Positions 47,020 through 59,963 of a DNA stretch of 64,000 nt are shown in pieces (position 1 is the stretch's first letter; the number at the start of each line of letters is the position of its first letter). Position numbers and translations under genes: made by a program. Where the stretch lies: NCBI GenBank assembly GCA_030141605.1, contig JAQGDQ010002368.1, forward strand, positions 806,001 to 870,000, given 5' to 3'. The stretch comes from Tubiluchus corallicola. Taxonomy: Eukaryota; Priapulida; Priapulimorpha; Priapulimorphida; Tubiluchidae. A model generated the notes under the pieces. It searched no databases. It saw only the letters and a list, made by a program, of their open reading frames with translations, and was not told where the DNA came from.

Positions 47020-50000
47020 ATGGTGAACTCCATGCAGTCAACTTCGACGGGTGCTCCAACAGCCGTCATGCCTCGTGTTGTGCCTGATCAGAGGACAAAA
47101 TTTGAACAAGAAGAACCTTTTAAGCGACTTAGCAGAGAAAGTGAGGTGATGCTTTTTCTTTCATTCGTGTCATTAGTTCAGGACTATGTGTAAATATCAC
47201 ATTTTAGTAACTTCAACAGCGCGTGTTTAATTATTTCAAAATGACATCTATGTACATTTACTATATGCGGGCTACCTACTTGTGTCAATAGTTGCTTAGT
47301 CATTACTAATGCCACGCATTGACGTTTTGCCTGTTTCAACTTGTTTAGCTGTGAAGAATGTAATATTGTGCTATTGGTTCACTGACTAAGATGAGTTTAG
47401 CCAGACTCGACCCCGTATATGCTACGCAGTGTCCACTGTTCATTATGGTGATATGTAATGTGATAGTACTTACAATATATCACATTGCACCAATGTGGTA
47501 AAATTACGAAGTGTGTCATTCTTGCCTTACTTTGAGCATTCAAGCACGTGCTACTCTGAAACATATTAGTGATGATGCTAAATGTTCAACGATTAGCACA
47601 TTCATGTGCGAGTTTTATGTTAATCAACGCAGTTTTTCGTCACATCGTCATAATCACTTTTAGTGTATTGTGAATTTGTCATAGCCTTTTTAGTGTATGA
47701 TGTCATTTGGTGGTATGGAGGGATTTAGTGTAATTTTCTTATTTCTGCTTCTTCGTACAATCGTTATGTAATAATACATCATTAACAATAATTAGGTCTC
47801 TAAACTCACAGAAAGGGAACATAACTCGTTAGGACTACACTATTTTTGCTTATGTTATACAGTTATGTTCTCTAGAACGGATCGGACAAAATTTTATATG
47901 AAATGTAGGTTTCAGCGAACAGCGCACTGCCTGGCACGCTTCTATTAATCGAACTTCTCACTATCGTTACTTAAAAAGCTATGCTAAATTAATGGTTTAC
48001 TTTGTTACAGGTGAGATACACTGCATTTAGAGATAGACCTCACGAAGAAAGGATAGTCAGATTTGAAACAGGTTGTAGAGAAGGACATGCAGAAATAGTA
48101 AGTTGTCGTGTTTTAGACTTTCGCTACTTTATTAAAATCTCCTACTTTTTAAAACCAGTTAGCATTGCATTTAATATATTTATCGCAGTTTGGAAAACTA
48201 ATTTTCTTCCTACTTTTCACAGGCTTTTGTCACGTCTGGAACAAACCTGGAACTTTGGTTTGCGCCTCCCGGTTGGACAGGAAACCGCGAACTTGAACCT
48301 TACAGAGGTTGGGCAAATTTCGATTTAGAACATGGCAAGGTAAGGGCAATATCTCATTATTAATTACAGTAATAGCCAGTAACAATGACGTTGATAAGGG
48401 CAGTCAAATTTGGGAACCGAAAAGTGAAAAATACTTCTCATTTTTTCTTTCACACCATTTTATTTCTCGATATAATTATACAATATTTGTGTTTTTTTTT
48501 CGTTTTATGTATATTTTTTGCTTTTGTTTGTCTGTTTGTAAATATGAAAGTGCTTGCCATAGTAAACAATAAAACCAGCATGATTGTTTCCTTGCCTTGA
48601 GTAGCATCATATGGATGAATGAGTAATGCAGTCATGACACATACAACTCACATCAGTCACTAACGCATTAACTCAAGCGATACATTGAATCATAAATTTG
48701 CAATTGATGTTATTTTGTATTCGATGTTTCTTCTTCGCGAGCAACTGGCTCATCAAATTTCAAGAAACAGAATCTTCTGTTACTTGCAATCTCAGAAGCC
48801 TTTTGAAATCCGTTACAACAAACTGATAAACGGCTTGACGCTGCCATGTGCTGATCTATTCAAAATTCGGTGCGGTTATGGGGATCCGTGTTTGGTGGAC
48901 AAACCACCAGTTTGGAAATTAAGGTCACGAGTTAAGGTCAACTGAAAATCAAGTCCATAGGTCGCCTAACGTGAGTCTATTCGAGATAAAGCAAAATCTT
49001 AGCTCACTGCTGATATGTGTCGACAAGCTTTTACATTTATTTGTAAGCATTTACTGATATTATTAATTACTTGTGGCAAACAGCTAAAAAAATTATACAC
49101 AGTGCATAAAACCTTGGGACTTTCTTGTTCTACATTAATTTATACGTAATTTAATTCTTAATTTTACTAAAGCTTTTTAAATGACTATGGCTGGCCATAA
49201 ACTACTTTAGAGTGAGTGATTCAGCTGCAAATAAAGTTTACAACTTCGCTTACTCATAGATTTTTACTTCTTCAAGCAGCGTCTATAGCAAACTGATATT
49301 ACATAGTTTCAAACTGACTACTATCGACTATCGTGTATAGATTAAATGTTGTTATTTCTTACTAAGCGGCCAGTTAGAGTTTCGGGAAGTTTATCATTCG
49401 TATGCTGTTTGGATATGTTTAAGATGTTTGTTTTAGAAGTGCATAGGGCTTGTTTGACTCTTATTCACGTACTTTTCCAAGAACTGGCGCTCCGTGCGAG
49501 CTGCCGCATTACAACGAGGTGATGCAACACCACCTCGCGAAGCCTACCAAGTTTGCAGCGAAAGCCTGAAGCCGTATGTGCAGTATGCAGCATCCATGCG
49601 TAGTGTATTTACATATTCTACAACAATTAATATCTTTTTTATTTGCACTTTTATACTATTTACATATGTTTGCATGCATTATATAGTAATGTGCCATGGC
49701 GTGGAGCTACATAGACGGGGAATAAAACGATTTTTTGTTAAAACAGGCAAACCAACAGCCGTCGAAATTGAATAAATTATTTAAAGAATAAAAAATTTAT
49801 ATAACAAAATATATGACTTAAATTAAAAAAGATATTTAAAGTAGAGTACCTCCTTTGCTCAATTCGGCACACTAACATCCCACAAAAAGCGAGTATTCAT
49901 CACTGGACCTACTAAGCGAGGATGGACGTAGCGAGACCGGAACCTCGTTCATTATCTACATTATGCCTCTAAGATAAGACATTGAACGCAGAAGTGTCTT

Positions 50001-53000
50001 AGCAACGATAGGACGGGAAAACATCCACCTCAACGAGACCAACGTCATAATTAGCAAGGCAAATGATACCGACTCAACTTTAGCGAATTCAGAGGAACCA
50101 GGTTACCAGCCTATTTTCTAACCAGCACGTGCGTTGCTTAACTGCACTTACCAAGCAAGTGCTGTAATCACTCGACTTTTCACCTGTCCTTATAGTTACT
50201 ATTTAGTTCAGAAGACGTTTATGTCGTAAAGTCGTGGCAGTTGTGTATTAAATTACGGCAAGTTTAAGAATTACAGTACAGATACACAGCCTGTAAGACA
50301 AACCAGCAAATACTGCATTGTAATTAATCAGTAATTCAATAAATGGAAGGTATTTGCTCTAGAAGGTAACTGCAAGCTTAACTGCAACTTGTTTTTCGAG
50401 ATACAAAAATATCAGCGCGTAAAGTCTGCGCTGCATTAATAATGTTTACAGATAAGACGAAGCTTGACCGGGTAAATTTGCTACAGCGAAATTGCGACTG
50501 TTATGGAAGTTACAAAATTAGTACCTGGCTGATCATTCACTCCTGGCGATTGCGCATCATCAGCAAACAGACATCTCAGTTCCGCCAAAATGTAACAGCT
50601 GCCGTGGCTACCTCCTAGTCCTTGTCAAATATTTAATTTGTTAGTTTATTCACGTGGGCGTTTTGAATATCGATGCTTGCGTTTTCCATTACGGTTAATC
50701 TGGTTACGCGTGACGGTTTCCCAGCATCCCTGGTAATTTGAGGATGATACTCTGGAAACCCCTGATGTTTTTATCCAACTAGTCTCTCTCATAAACACCT
50801 GCAGGTGTACCTACCGCTACATTTGACAAGCTTTAATGCATTTGACGTGAAGTGAAACACTTTAAAAACAGCAATTTCTTTTCTAAAACGAGGAGCATTC
50901 TCGCCAATTAAGGTATTACCTGCCTGGGATTGACTGCCTGGGGACACCTGTTGCTTATCTACATTTGAAGTACCATTTGTCCAATCCGGTCATTGTTACC
51001 TGTGCAGTGATCTGTGCAAGAACGGTTTCTCTGTCATCTGTGTTGTAGGTAAACAGATTTAGAGAAAATTCGACGTCTAAACAGACAAGATGCGTTACAT
51101 ACCTGCCTAATTGACGATAAACTGTTAGTAACTTGAAAATTCGTTAAAAATCAAAAAATGTTAACTGATGTGAAAACAGTTTTTTAAATAATATGCGCCA
51201 TTATAGAAGAATTCAGCTAGCAGAAGCTAACAGAGAATGAAATGACAGGCAGAAAACAGAAAGAAAGAGATATACAGACAGACAGAAAGCAGACAGTTAG
51301 AGGGAGGAAAAAGCACTGAGACAGAGAGAGAGAGAGGTCGAGATAAGAGAGAGATAGTTAGCGACAGGTGAAGACAAAAAGAGACAGGGAGACGGGCACA
51401 GAGAGAGGGGATGGGAGGAATTGGAGGGCCAAAGGAGACAGTTATGCCTTCACAGCAATTGCTGCACTTGTCAGAGAAAAGTACAAGTGTCATTAAAATC
51501 TCGCAGTAATGTAATATGGCTTGTGTTTTAGTGAAAGTATAGCAAAACTCTACTTGGATACACGATGCTGCCATTAATTTGACGTCAAACATATTGGTCT
51601 AGCGCTCCGCCTCCGCTGTAACGTAAGCACGCTCAGCGGCATTCGGCACAACAGCTCACGCTGGACAACAACTGTCTCAACTAAACTAAACTAAACTAAA
51701 CTAAACTAAACTAAACTAAACTAAACTAAACAGCATAACGGTCACAACTAATGTCTAATCAGCAGATAAACTCATTGTACTTTTTTATAAACACAAATTT
51801 GCAGAGCAGCAGCTAATTTTACACGAAATTAACACTTCAAGTAGCCAAAAATGACTTATCAGTTTAAACATAATATAGAGACGAAGTTTCAAAGCCCTAC
51901 AAAATAAAGAGACATAAGTATAATGAAGAAACTAAGCTAGTTAGTCTTGCTTTACAATAAATGAACAACAAAAATATTAAGTCTCTCTTGCCTTTGAATA
52001 TACGAACATCATTCATGCCTACTATGTCTTTTTTTCCTACATTAACTGATTATGTGCTCGTCTGCAAGATTTATTTAGTTTTTGTATTTTTCCGTTTGGT
52101 AGGCTAAGGAAAATGGAACAAATTTGATTGTTCCATTCCATAGACGACCCTTATATTGAATGCCCGAGTTACATAATCCCAATGGCATCTTCAAACCATG
52201 ATTATAACCAGAAAAGTAGTGTAAAATTAACTAATATTATATTGATTTATGATATAGATTTTGACCACATTTAAATTAACTCTGACTGCGAAGATCTCAT
52301 TGAGGTTTATAAAAACTGGGCGGAAAAGAAAACATTTTGTTTTGTCCTAATTTAAAGTTAATCATATACCGTAAAACGGGGTGAGTTCGCCACCCGAGGG
52401 TGAGTTCGCCACCCCTTACGTATTGGCCATTGTAGGTTTGCTGTAACTATTGTTCAGTGTTTAATGAACAGATATCATGATCACCGTCATTATAAGCAGT
52501 TTACGACAGTTATCTTCTTTCAATTCGCACTAGAAGTATTCCATTCTGCGCTACATATTATTTGTCTACTATTTCTTGCTACTTAACATGCCACGCACCT
52601 GCACCCCTGTACCGGGTCATAGATACCAAAATTATACCCCAGAAGCTCTGGAAGCTGCCCTACATGCCGTCAAGAATACCAACAGGACAATCAGCCCAGC
52701 GGCGAGGCAATTCGGAGTTCCAAGAAAGACCCTTTCTGACAAACTCTCAGGAAGTCATCCCCGGAAGACCGGAGGTCAGCCAGTGTTCTCCGCCGCCGAG
52801 GAGCACGAAATCGCCAACACTCCCAGTGGCCGCTGAGTGGGGGTTCCCAATGGCTGCCATCGATCTCCGACTAGTGATTAAGAGTGTTCTTGACGCGAAG
52901 GGAATCCAGGAACGACGATTCAAGGCAAACACCCCTGGAATAGACATTGTCAAATCATTCGCCCGAAGGAACAATCTGGTTTTCAGAGTGGCTGGCAACA

Positions 53001-56000
53001 TCAAGGGCGCCCGCGTGAAGATCAGTGCAGAAGACGTTCAAGCCTTCCTTGCCAATGTAGAAGTTTCTATTTGAAAACTAAAACTAGACATTTTTTATAA
53101 TTTTTTCATAGGGTGGCGAACTCACCCCCAACCAGCCAATCACAACCAGTTAATTTCAGCTGCCTAGAATGGCATTAAACAGTGTTAAATTGTTAGTGGC
53201 GAATTCACCCCACGATAGTGTTTTATTCGAAGGGCAATATAAAGCTTGAACTAAGAAAATCGGTTTGGTAATTCTCTTGCTATGGCAGGAAACGTAAAAA
53301 AATACCCTTAAAAAGTGGCGAACTCACCCCGTTTTACGGTAGTTGTTTTTATCTAACTTGCAAAGCCGTGAAGTAAACTAAACTGCGTATTTTCTTGACT
53401 GTAAAATGATTTAGTCAGCAACTCACAGACGTTAAACGTTGTGCGTTTCTTCCCATAAACGAAACTAAACTATATATTTTCACTAATTCATTTGCAATTT
53501 CAATTGACAATAATAAAATCTAGAACCAGGCCAATATTTCTCCCACTGACTAATGAAAAGTTGAGCATTTTTCATAACAGTGTTAGACGCAGCTTTAGCT
53601 CAATGTCCCGAACGTACCTGCGTTATTTAAACTCTGCAGGTGTGTGAAATAAATTGCACGCTGATTGGACGATTAACGAAAATGATTGACAATACGTTAG
53701 ATGTCAATTCCTTAATGATACATGCAAGTGTGTGCCTCGGTCCCACCACTGTCTTTCCATAATAGTGTAGCTACGATTTTTGTCCCTCGGAGCTATAATA
53801 AATGCAATATGCTATATGCCTTTGATTATATTAACCTTTGACGTAAAAACCTGTCTAATGGACGAATATCCGTATCCGCGTTCATGGTTTCTTCATTATC
53901 TAACTTGTGCTTTATTAAATCCGGCTTTAATCCTGTATATTGTTTTTACGAATTGAATGGAAAGTTTATTTTAAGCGACACAAATACTGTTTTTCAAACT
54001 GCGTAAGCAGTGGTAATAACCTAACATACAAGCTACTTGTCGCAAACATACCTACTTTAGATCCTTTATACAGAACATAAATAAAGACACACGCATACCT
54101 TTAGTTATTTATAGTGTAACAAACTAACTCCTCCAGGTTTCGCCAAGTTTATTGCAGGTGTCATTTGGGATTTTTGAAGGTTTGTCTAACAAATTGATCA
54201 CCACTTTAGTTTTCAAGACTCAACGGAATACCTAGCTCATGAAAGTGTAATTTTGATTCTAACAATACTTTCCCTATAATATATTTAACTGCAGTGCCAG
54301 TCAGCAATAACAGTGACGGGCTTTATTCTATCACCTTGATGTTTTAAACAAACCTTCTTTCGGGCTCTTTGTATGTCATGATAAATATAACCGTATTTGT
54401 GTTTTCCTAGTTCTATAGTTTGGAATGCAAGTGTTATTTGGCTGAATTTCCGATATGACCCCAGTTGAGATTATTGTGGCCCGTTTCCTGTACAATTCCT
54501 TAACATTTTAAAACTACAACCCAGACGATTGCTTGAATACCCTTTGCAATCCGAAAAATCTCTGCACTAACAATCGAGTTGAAAGTTTGACAGAGTTACT
54601 CCAGCATATATTGCATTAATCTACCTTATAACAGCATGCTGAAAGACGGCAGTATGTTTAAGGATGACTATTATAATGTTATGCTGATAATGTAGTTGTT
54701 CAACTTGAGCGATGGAGCGGGGAAAAGCTCTCCAAAAATGTTCTTTGTCCAAAAATGCAGATAATGGCCAATGCAAAAAATTTATTTACTGTCAGTCTCC
54801 ATTCTTCGATTATACAATTTGGGAGCAAGTCTCTGGGGAGGGAGGCTAATTCTGGCTATCGTTACATTACATCACTTAATTTATCCATAAATTCTTGCAC
54901 CGAACTGCTTACAATACCTTGTTATGATTACTGGCATTTTTCATTTCTTATTCTGCACAGAAACTTGAGCGGAAAAAATAAGTGTTAAGTAACGGGAAAT
55001 CAATGCAAAATTGTCGCATAATACCAGGTGTAGCCCTTTTTTATCTTCACGGCATCACGAAACAGTATCAGCTAAACCCATATACATACACCCGAACGTT
55101 GCTTTTTTTGTTCAATACGCGATGAAGAAACGTTACCAACAACGTATATGTGCTAAGTTACTCTTAAGACATTTTCCAAACTGGAGCAAAATAAAACTAT
55201 ATTTTATTTCTGTTACACTGTAGATGTATGGCAAAATCTCGATGTTGGTCATTTGACCAACTATGCGTTTTTATACCGCCCCATACCGTGTCGCAGAAGA
55301 TCAACTCGCCATCTGATGTCCCCGATGCAGTCCTTGTTTACGAACTCTGTGTTTCGAACGCTTGATATTTTTTGTACTTTTTTTAAAAAAAGAAAGATCT
55401 GTTTCCGAGGATACCCTATAGTTTCAGCTAAATAGGTGCTCGTTAGTTGCATGGTTTAGATTAGGAAAATGAATATTAAAGGATGCATTTTAATTATTCA
55501 AAATTTTTCATTTTCTTTATTCTAGGTACACATCTTATCACATTTTATTTTGGATGGTGTGTGCGTACGCTGGCGAGGATGGATAGACTCACAACGATTA
55601 GACGGTATAGGATGGCTTGAACTAGACGAAGAACGAGCGCGAGTAAGTCCCGAAAGCTTATTATAAACTGTGTCGTATTTATTCATTAAGCGTAAAACTA
55701 AATCTACTATTACATGGTTCAGAGAGTGTCACTGATGAAAGCCGCCCATAAAGCAATTTTCATATTCTAAATCAAATACGTCAGCTGATGTTCTATAGCT
55801 AGCTAGACTTCTCTAGAATTATTTATTAGGTAACGATATTTTTAGATGTAAAAGCTTTTACAACATCCATCATTAAACGTTGTAGCTGGTTCAGCATAAA
55901 CGAGTTTTTGTCGTTAAGGAAATTTGTGAACTTTTTAAATACACATAAAAATTTGTTTATTACTTTTTATATATCACATAGGCCTATACATAAATGTCAT

Positions 56001-57854
56001 GAATTAATCATTTTCATTTTTCCTTTAATTTTCATTGCATTTGTTACAACCTTTACCGAACCTTTCTTTGTTATATATGCGAAATGTCGACCTCCGTTTA
56101 ATAATGTCCATCTGTTTAATAACACTTCAAGAAAATACAAACAGAGAGGTGATAATAGGTGAATATAGAGCTGAGGAAGTTTCAATGGTTCATCTTATAT
56201 CACAGTTCAACATATTTAGCTGCGATAATTACTGTATAACAATTAAACGCTCTTTATTTTGCATAACGTCATTACTTATTTGACTTTCGTTATCATTATT
56301 TTGATCAATTCATCTTAGTCAAAATTCAACAGGTGTGCTAAAAACGATACAGCCATCTGCGATATAATGGTTAGCTTCGCTTGCGATTAGATCATCAAAT
56401 TACAGGTATTCATTTGAAATCGGCTGAATTATATAAGAGACCTTTGTATCTGGGGTTGTCACCAGCTCGTTGCTAACAACGAAAATGAATACGATTTAAA
56501 CTAATTAAACAAAGTGCGCGTGCCGGTACCTTAGAAGTAATCCATTGTTATACCGCGGTGTGACGGTTGTGTTTTGGTTACCATTCACAAGCCACTATTC
56601 AATTAACAGTGTTGCGGAGTTATAATATTTATGAAATACACTGTAAAACGTATTACCATCCAATCAATAGAAATGTCTCAAACTTGACTCGCGAGTAAAA
56701 ATTTACGATTTTTTTAAATATGGGAATTGTGATAAAAGCGCGTGAGCATGAATTTATAGGCAAACAAAGTATACATCAATTTTTTGGTAATTGCAAAAAT
56801 TGTAAACACACAAGTATAATGTCAGTATAGCCCAACCAAAACACAAATTTAGTATGAAAACAAAATTGATTAAATGCATTACTACTATAGTGACTACACT
56901 TCCTTTTCAGAATGAAGACGTGATATTACAGGAACAAGTAGAACAATACAACAGACGTTTACGAGAGTTTGAAGAACGACATAGAACTTATAAAGAAGAA
57001 CAAAAATTAGTAAGTTTCAATGTTTCAGCAAATTAAGCTACTGCCTATTTGTATTTTGACATTATTTGGAGGTGAAAAGTTGAGTAACTACGATATGCGC
57101 ATATAGCGAATGAAGTTAAACAATGCCGAGCTTGGTTAACGAATGGGTGGCAGCCGAGAAATATGTTTCTGGGACGTTTTGCCTACCATATTGCTCTGGC
57201 TGTTTATATTCCTGACCAGTGGTGCGTTACTTTCTGAACTCCGTTATGTGAGGTGCACCTCTATCGAATCTGATGTTTTTTAAACAGTTCAGAACGAATT
57301 GTGTATCGGATTTCGCATTTAACTGTAGATATATGCTCAACCCAATGGCTGCTTAAACTTTCAGATTTCTCTAAACCTTTACTTACTTTTACAAAATGTT
57401 TTCCTGTGACAAGTTTATAATATAGTATGAGCAAAAAGTCATCATAGTCGAAGCAGAGGCCAGAGAATGACATTTGCAACCTGAAATAAACTGGGATTGG
57501 TGCCCACTGCCCATACATTAGAGGAGCGTCTAACTCTGAGTCACCACGATGCAGTGTCCGTCTGGGAGGAAATGAGATACTCTTTTGCTAGAAAGTCAGT
57601 GACTCAGACTTCAAAAAGTAAACTGTTGCCCTTGTGTAGGTAGTGAAGGAGTGGCCTAATACATGTATATCCTTACTCTACGTTCCATGTAAACGGTAGA
57701 GATTAAGACGTTACTTAATTTCGAATAAACACACAACGTTTGCGTCTTGTGCATTACATTTTACAAAGTTATTTTATCTTTTTTTCAGTTAACAGTTCCC
57801 GAATCAGACATAAGAAAAATGGAACTGGAAGGCAGCGAAAGCGACAGCAACTGA
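47020..57854 (+). CDS. CBFB: Core-binding factor beta (RUNX partner), complete, 6 exons
   Basis: Exons 47020-47145, 48011-48097, 48223-48339, 55526-55642, 56911-57009 and 57789-57854 join to 612 nt (203 aa plus stop). All five introns are phase 0 with GT-AG borders. From the third Met (47068) the protein reads MPRVVPDQR and aligns without gaps to vertebrate CBF-beta through FRDRPHEER, GTNLEL, GVCVRWRGWID, QRLDG and DEERA, then a charged helix. CBF-beta does not bind DNA itself; in the nucleus it binds the Runt domain of RUNX proteins and raises their DNA affinity. Met 47020 is the first in-frame start after a stop, giving 16 extra residues; 47068 is the alternative. The position equivalent to human Asn104 is Asp120 (codon 55553-55555). 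If intron 5 is retained, translation would end at 57036. Intron 3 is 7.2 kb and contains a pogo element. Confidence 0.95.
51231..51430 (+). repeat. Polypurine-biased (GA/GACA) tract
   Basis: About 200 bp rich in GAGA, GACAGACAGA and GAGAGAGAGAGAG, decayed by C/T interruptions. On the minus strand it yields a spurious Ser/Leu/Pro-rich ORF (51227-51592). It is in CBFB intron 3. Confidence 0.75.
51681..51731. repeat. (CTAAA)10 pentanucleotide microsatellite
   Basis: Ten uninterrupted CTAAA units. Perfect copies suggest recent expansion. It is in CBFB intron 3. Confidence 0.97.
52369..53339 (+). mobile_element. pogo-type DNA transposon remnant with perfect 25-bp TIRs
   Basis: Positions 52369-52393 and 53315-53339 are perfect 25-bp inverted repeats (outer word CCGTAAAACGGGGTGAG), flanked by TA at 52367-52368 and 53340-53341. 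The 13-bp word GTGAGTTCGCCAC occurs five times: 52381 and 52400 (+), and inverted at 53113, 53196 (one mismatch) and 53315. The 971-bp element carries a transposase N-terminal remnant (separate entry) and no DDE catalytic region. TA target and psq/CENP-B-type domains place it in the pogo group. Intact TIRs suggest it could have been mobilised in trans. Confidence 0.9.
52588..53074 (+). pseudogene. pogo transposase N-terminal DNA-binding remnant, frameshifted
   Basis: From the ATG at 52588 one frame encodes a psq-type helix-turn-helix (YTPEALEAALHAV, then ISPAARQFGVPRKTLSDKL), ending at a stop by 52836. In another frame from about 52836, WGFPMAAIDLRLVIKS .. FKANTPGIDIVKSFARR .. NIKGAR matches the CENP-B/Tc5-type HTH of pogo transposases. 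A one-base shift around 52820-52836 separates the two. The second block stops at 53074, before any DDE domain, and only about 240 bp remain to the right TIR. Catalytic function is therefore absent. Whether the shift is a true disruption or tolerated through splicing or a second start is unknown. Confidence 0.82.
53342..55525. other. CBFB intron 3, right part
   Basis: AT-rich intronic DNA. Overlapping ORFs on both strands (for example around 55253-55452) show no domain. No further terminal-repeat element was found. Confidence 0.5.
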
Positions 57855-57883
57855 CAGTAACTGACCGCGTAGTGTGTACATAT

Positions 57884-58326
57884 AGCCCTTTACAATCACT
57901 ACATAGAAATGTTGGACAGCGTGTAACAGTTACTGATGGTTACTAGTACGTGGCATACAATTTAATTTAACCGTTCCATACTACAATTGTGATTTTTTGT
58001 TTCTGTAATAAACTGAATTGCCACTTCTTTAACTATAAGTGTAACAGTGCTATGTCACTGACATATAAAAAAATAACATGACATTCAGATATTCACATGC
58101 CAAACTAGTATAGCAAAGTGACAGCGATCAATTTACAGTCACTGGTCGCTACCACATAGAAATGTTGCACAGCGTCTAACAGTTGCTGATTTTTGCTAGT
58201 ACATTGCGTGCTACTTAACTTAACCGTTCCACATTATAATTACATGATTTTTGCCCGTTTAACTGTAAGTGTATCACATATCAAAAATGTCATTCTGATA
58301 TTCATATGCCAAAGTAAACTAAGCTA
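57884..58326 (+). repeat. Tandem duplication of CBFB 3' UTR sequence
   Basis: Copy 1 (57884-58117) and copy 2 (58131-58326) share ordered words: ACATAGAAATGTTG at 57901 and 58154, then ACAGCGT..AACAGTT, CTAGTAC, TTAACCGTTCCA, TTTAACT..AAGTGTA, CATATCAA-like and ATTCA-ATGCCAAA. Offset is about 253 bp. Copy 2 lacks the AATAAA region. The source copy begins just after the CBFB stop. Confidence 0.75.
58007..58012 (+). terminator. CBFB polyadenylation signal (AATAAA)
   Basis: The canonical hexamer lies 152 nt after the CBFB stop, within copy 1 of the duplicated 3' flank. The equivalent segment is missing from copy 2. Confidence 0.65.
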
Positions 58327-59963
58327 AAGACTAAGTATTTCTAGGCCTCTTTCTAACTTTGTGTTTACATGACAAATTGAGCATCACACGAAAAAGTGTA
58401 GTAGTATGCTGCAGCAAAGTTCAATAAGTGTAAAACACTAAGAAAGTACTGTTACTAGGCTCTACTGAAGTCGCAATTTTACAGTATACGCATATACTTT
58501 AGCAGCATAAGTTAAAAGCATTTGTTGTAATCAGCTATACAGAACTTTTATTTAATTAAGCAGGATAAATCCAGAATGAATGTCTTTTGTCTTGCCATTG
58601 CGCCAAAGTGAGATATACATGTATTTGTAATATGTAAATGTGCTAAAAAGCAGTTATTAATTTATTCCCGCGCCAAAATTCGAGCGATTTTACAAACTTT
58701 TTGAAATTGTTTTGCCAAAAACTGATAGTTGTGAGAATTTATTTCTGTGTGAAACTTCTCAACCACGAAACAGAAAACAGGAACGCTGTCAAATTATAAT
58801 TTATATGAAGTCTGTAATTCCCATAACAATTGTGTTTTGATAGTGACCATTTACTTTCATACAAGAAAATAATGGAATATTCTTCTTAACTCTTGGTCTG
58901 TGGACCTGTAGCAGCCCGAAAAAATATAGTGGTCTACTTAAACAATTTACCAAAAATTTCATCTGTATGCAAAAATCTAGCAATCGCACATTATTATGAT
59001 TTCTATGCGGTATTTCTCAGTATTTCAAACACTGTAAATCGGTTTTTAATTACTGGTATTCAACCGAAATTTACATCACGTTTTCATCACCGCATTTACT
59101 TACAAGTTGTAAGTAACCTCGAGGTCTCACACGACTTTTCTGCTAGAACATGTAACGTTTACCATGTGATTATAGTTATTATTTATTATTTAAATTTCTA
59201 TTTGAATGAATGATGATAAATTGTATTATGTTCTTCAGCATGTATGATTATGAACTTTCAAACTTTAAGCTGACAACTAAAGTAAGTGAAAAGAGTGCGT
59301 CACAAATTCACAGTTTTAAATAATTATTTCTGTGTGGGCGTCTGTCAAACCCGTGGATGTAGTATTTGGATTATCTTGCAACTTAGCATCTTCTCACTTT
59401 GCAGTGAAAAACCTAAAGTCTCCATAGATAGTAATGGGGGGCTTTCTGAAATTAAATCAAAAGATATTTCATAATAACTACGCGCTTATTATTATAGTAT
59501 ATTACAGTGTTATGCAGAGATGCACACCGAACTAAATATTAAGTTGTAGTATTTCTCCTGTTCGCTACATAGGTTTTTCACTTGTTCTCACAATCACTTA
59601 ACATGTTGCACTGTAAATTTGCCTTTTATTTGCACAAATAATTGTGTTGTTCTTAAGAGCACAAAAATGCGTAAAAAATTTGTGGTTTATTTAATATATA
59701 GATAAAAAATTTATATATTAATTTGCTGCAAATATCAAAAGTGTATAGAATTTTTACTTATGAGAAATTCCCGGTACAAAATGCAGGCATTAGCTATATA
59801 CAACTTCAATGTTCCATGACATTTTTTGTACGTGTATCTATATCTATTTATATCATAACGTATTATGTAGGTAATTGTTATATTCGTTGCTATAATGTTA
59901 TTGATTTGTTTAATTTGTTTAGTTGTCTTGACGTAAGATCATAATGTTGCTTTTAGTACTATA

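Larger units (their letters stand above)
48340..52368. other. CBFB intron 3, left part
   Basis: No exon or foreign gene is recognised. ORFs at 48685-48945 and 49494-49775 have no domain. The segment 49860-50110 is somewhat GC-richer. The purine tract and the CTAAA repeat within are listed separately. Confidence 0.5.

Noticed and set aside
49494-49775. 93-aa ORF in CBFB intron 3
   Set aside because: No recognisable family; its hydrophobic stretch comes from AT-rich codons.
51227-51592. 121-aa minus-strand Ser/Leu/Pro-rich ORF
   Set aside because: It is the complement of the polypurine tract, with no domain and no splice context.
51681-51731. CTAAA array as telomere-like repeat
   Set aside because: The pentanucleotide does not match metazoan TTAGGG or its known variants, and it is short and intronic.
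56854-57036. 60-aa ORF as an independent gene
   Set aside because: It is CBFB exon 5 (56911-57009) extended into flanking introns.
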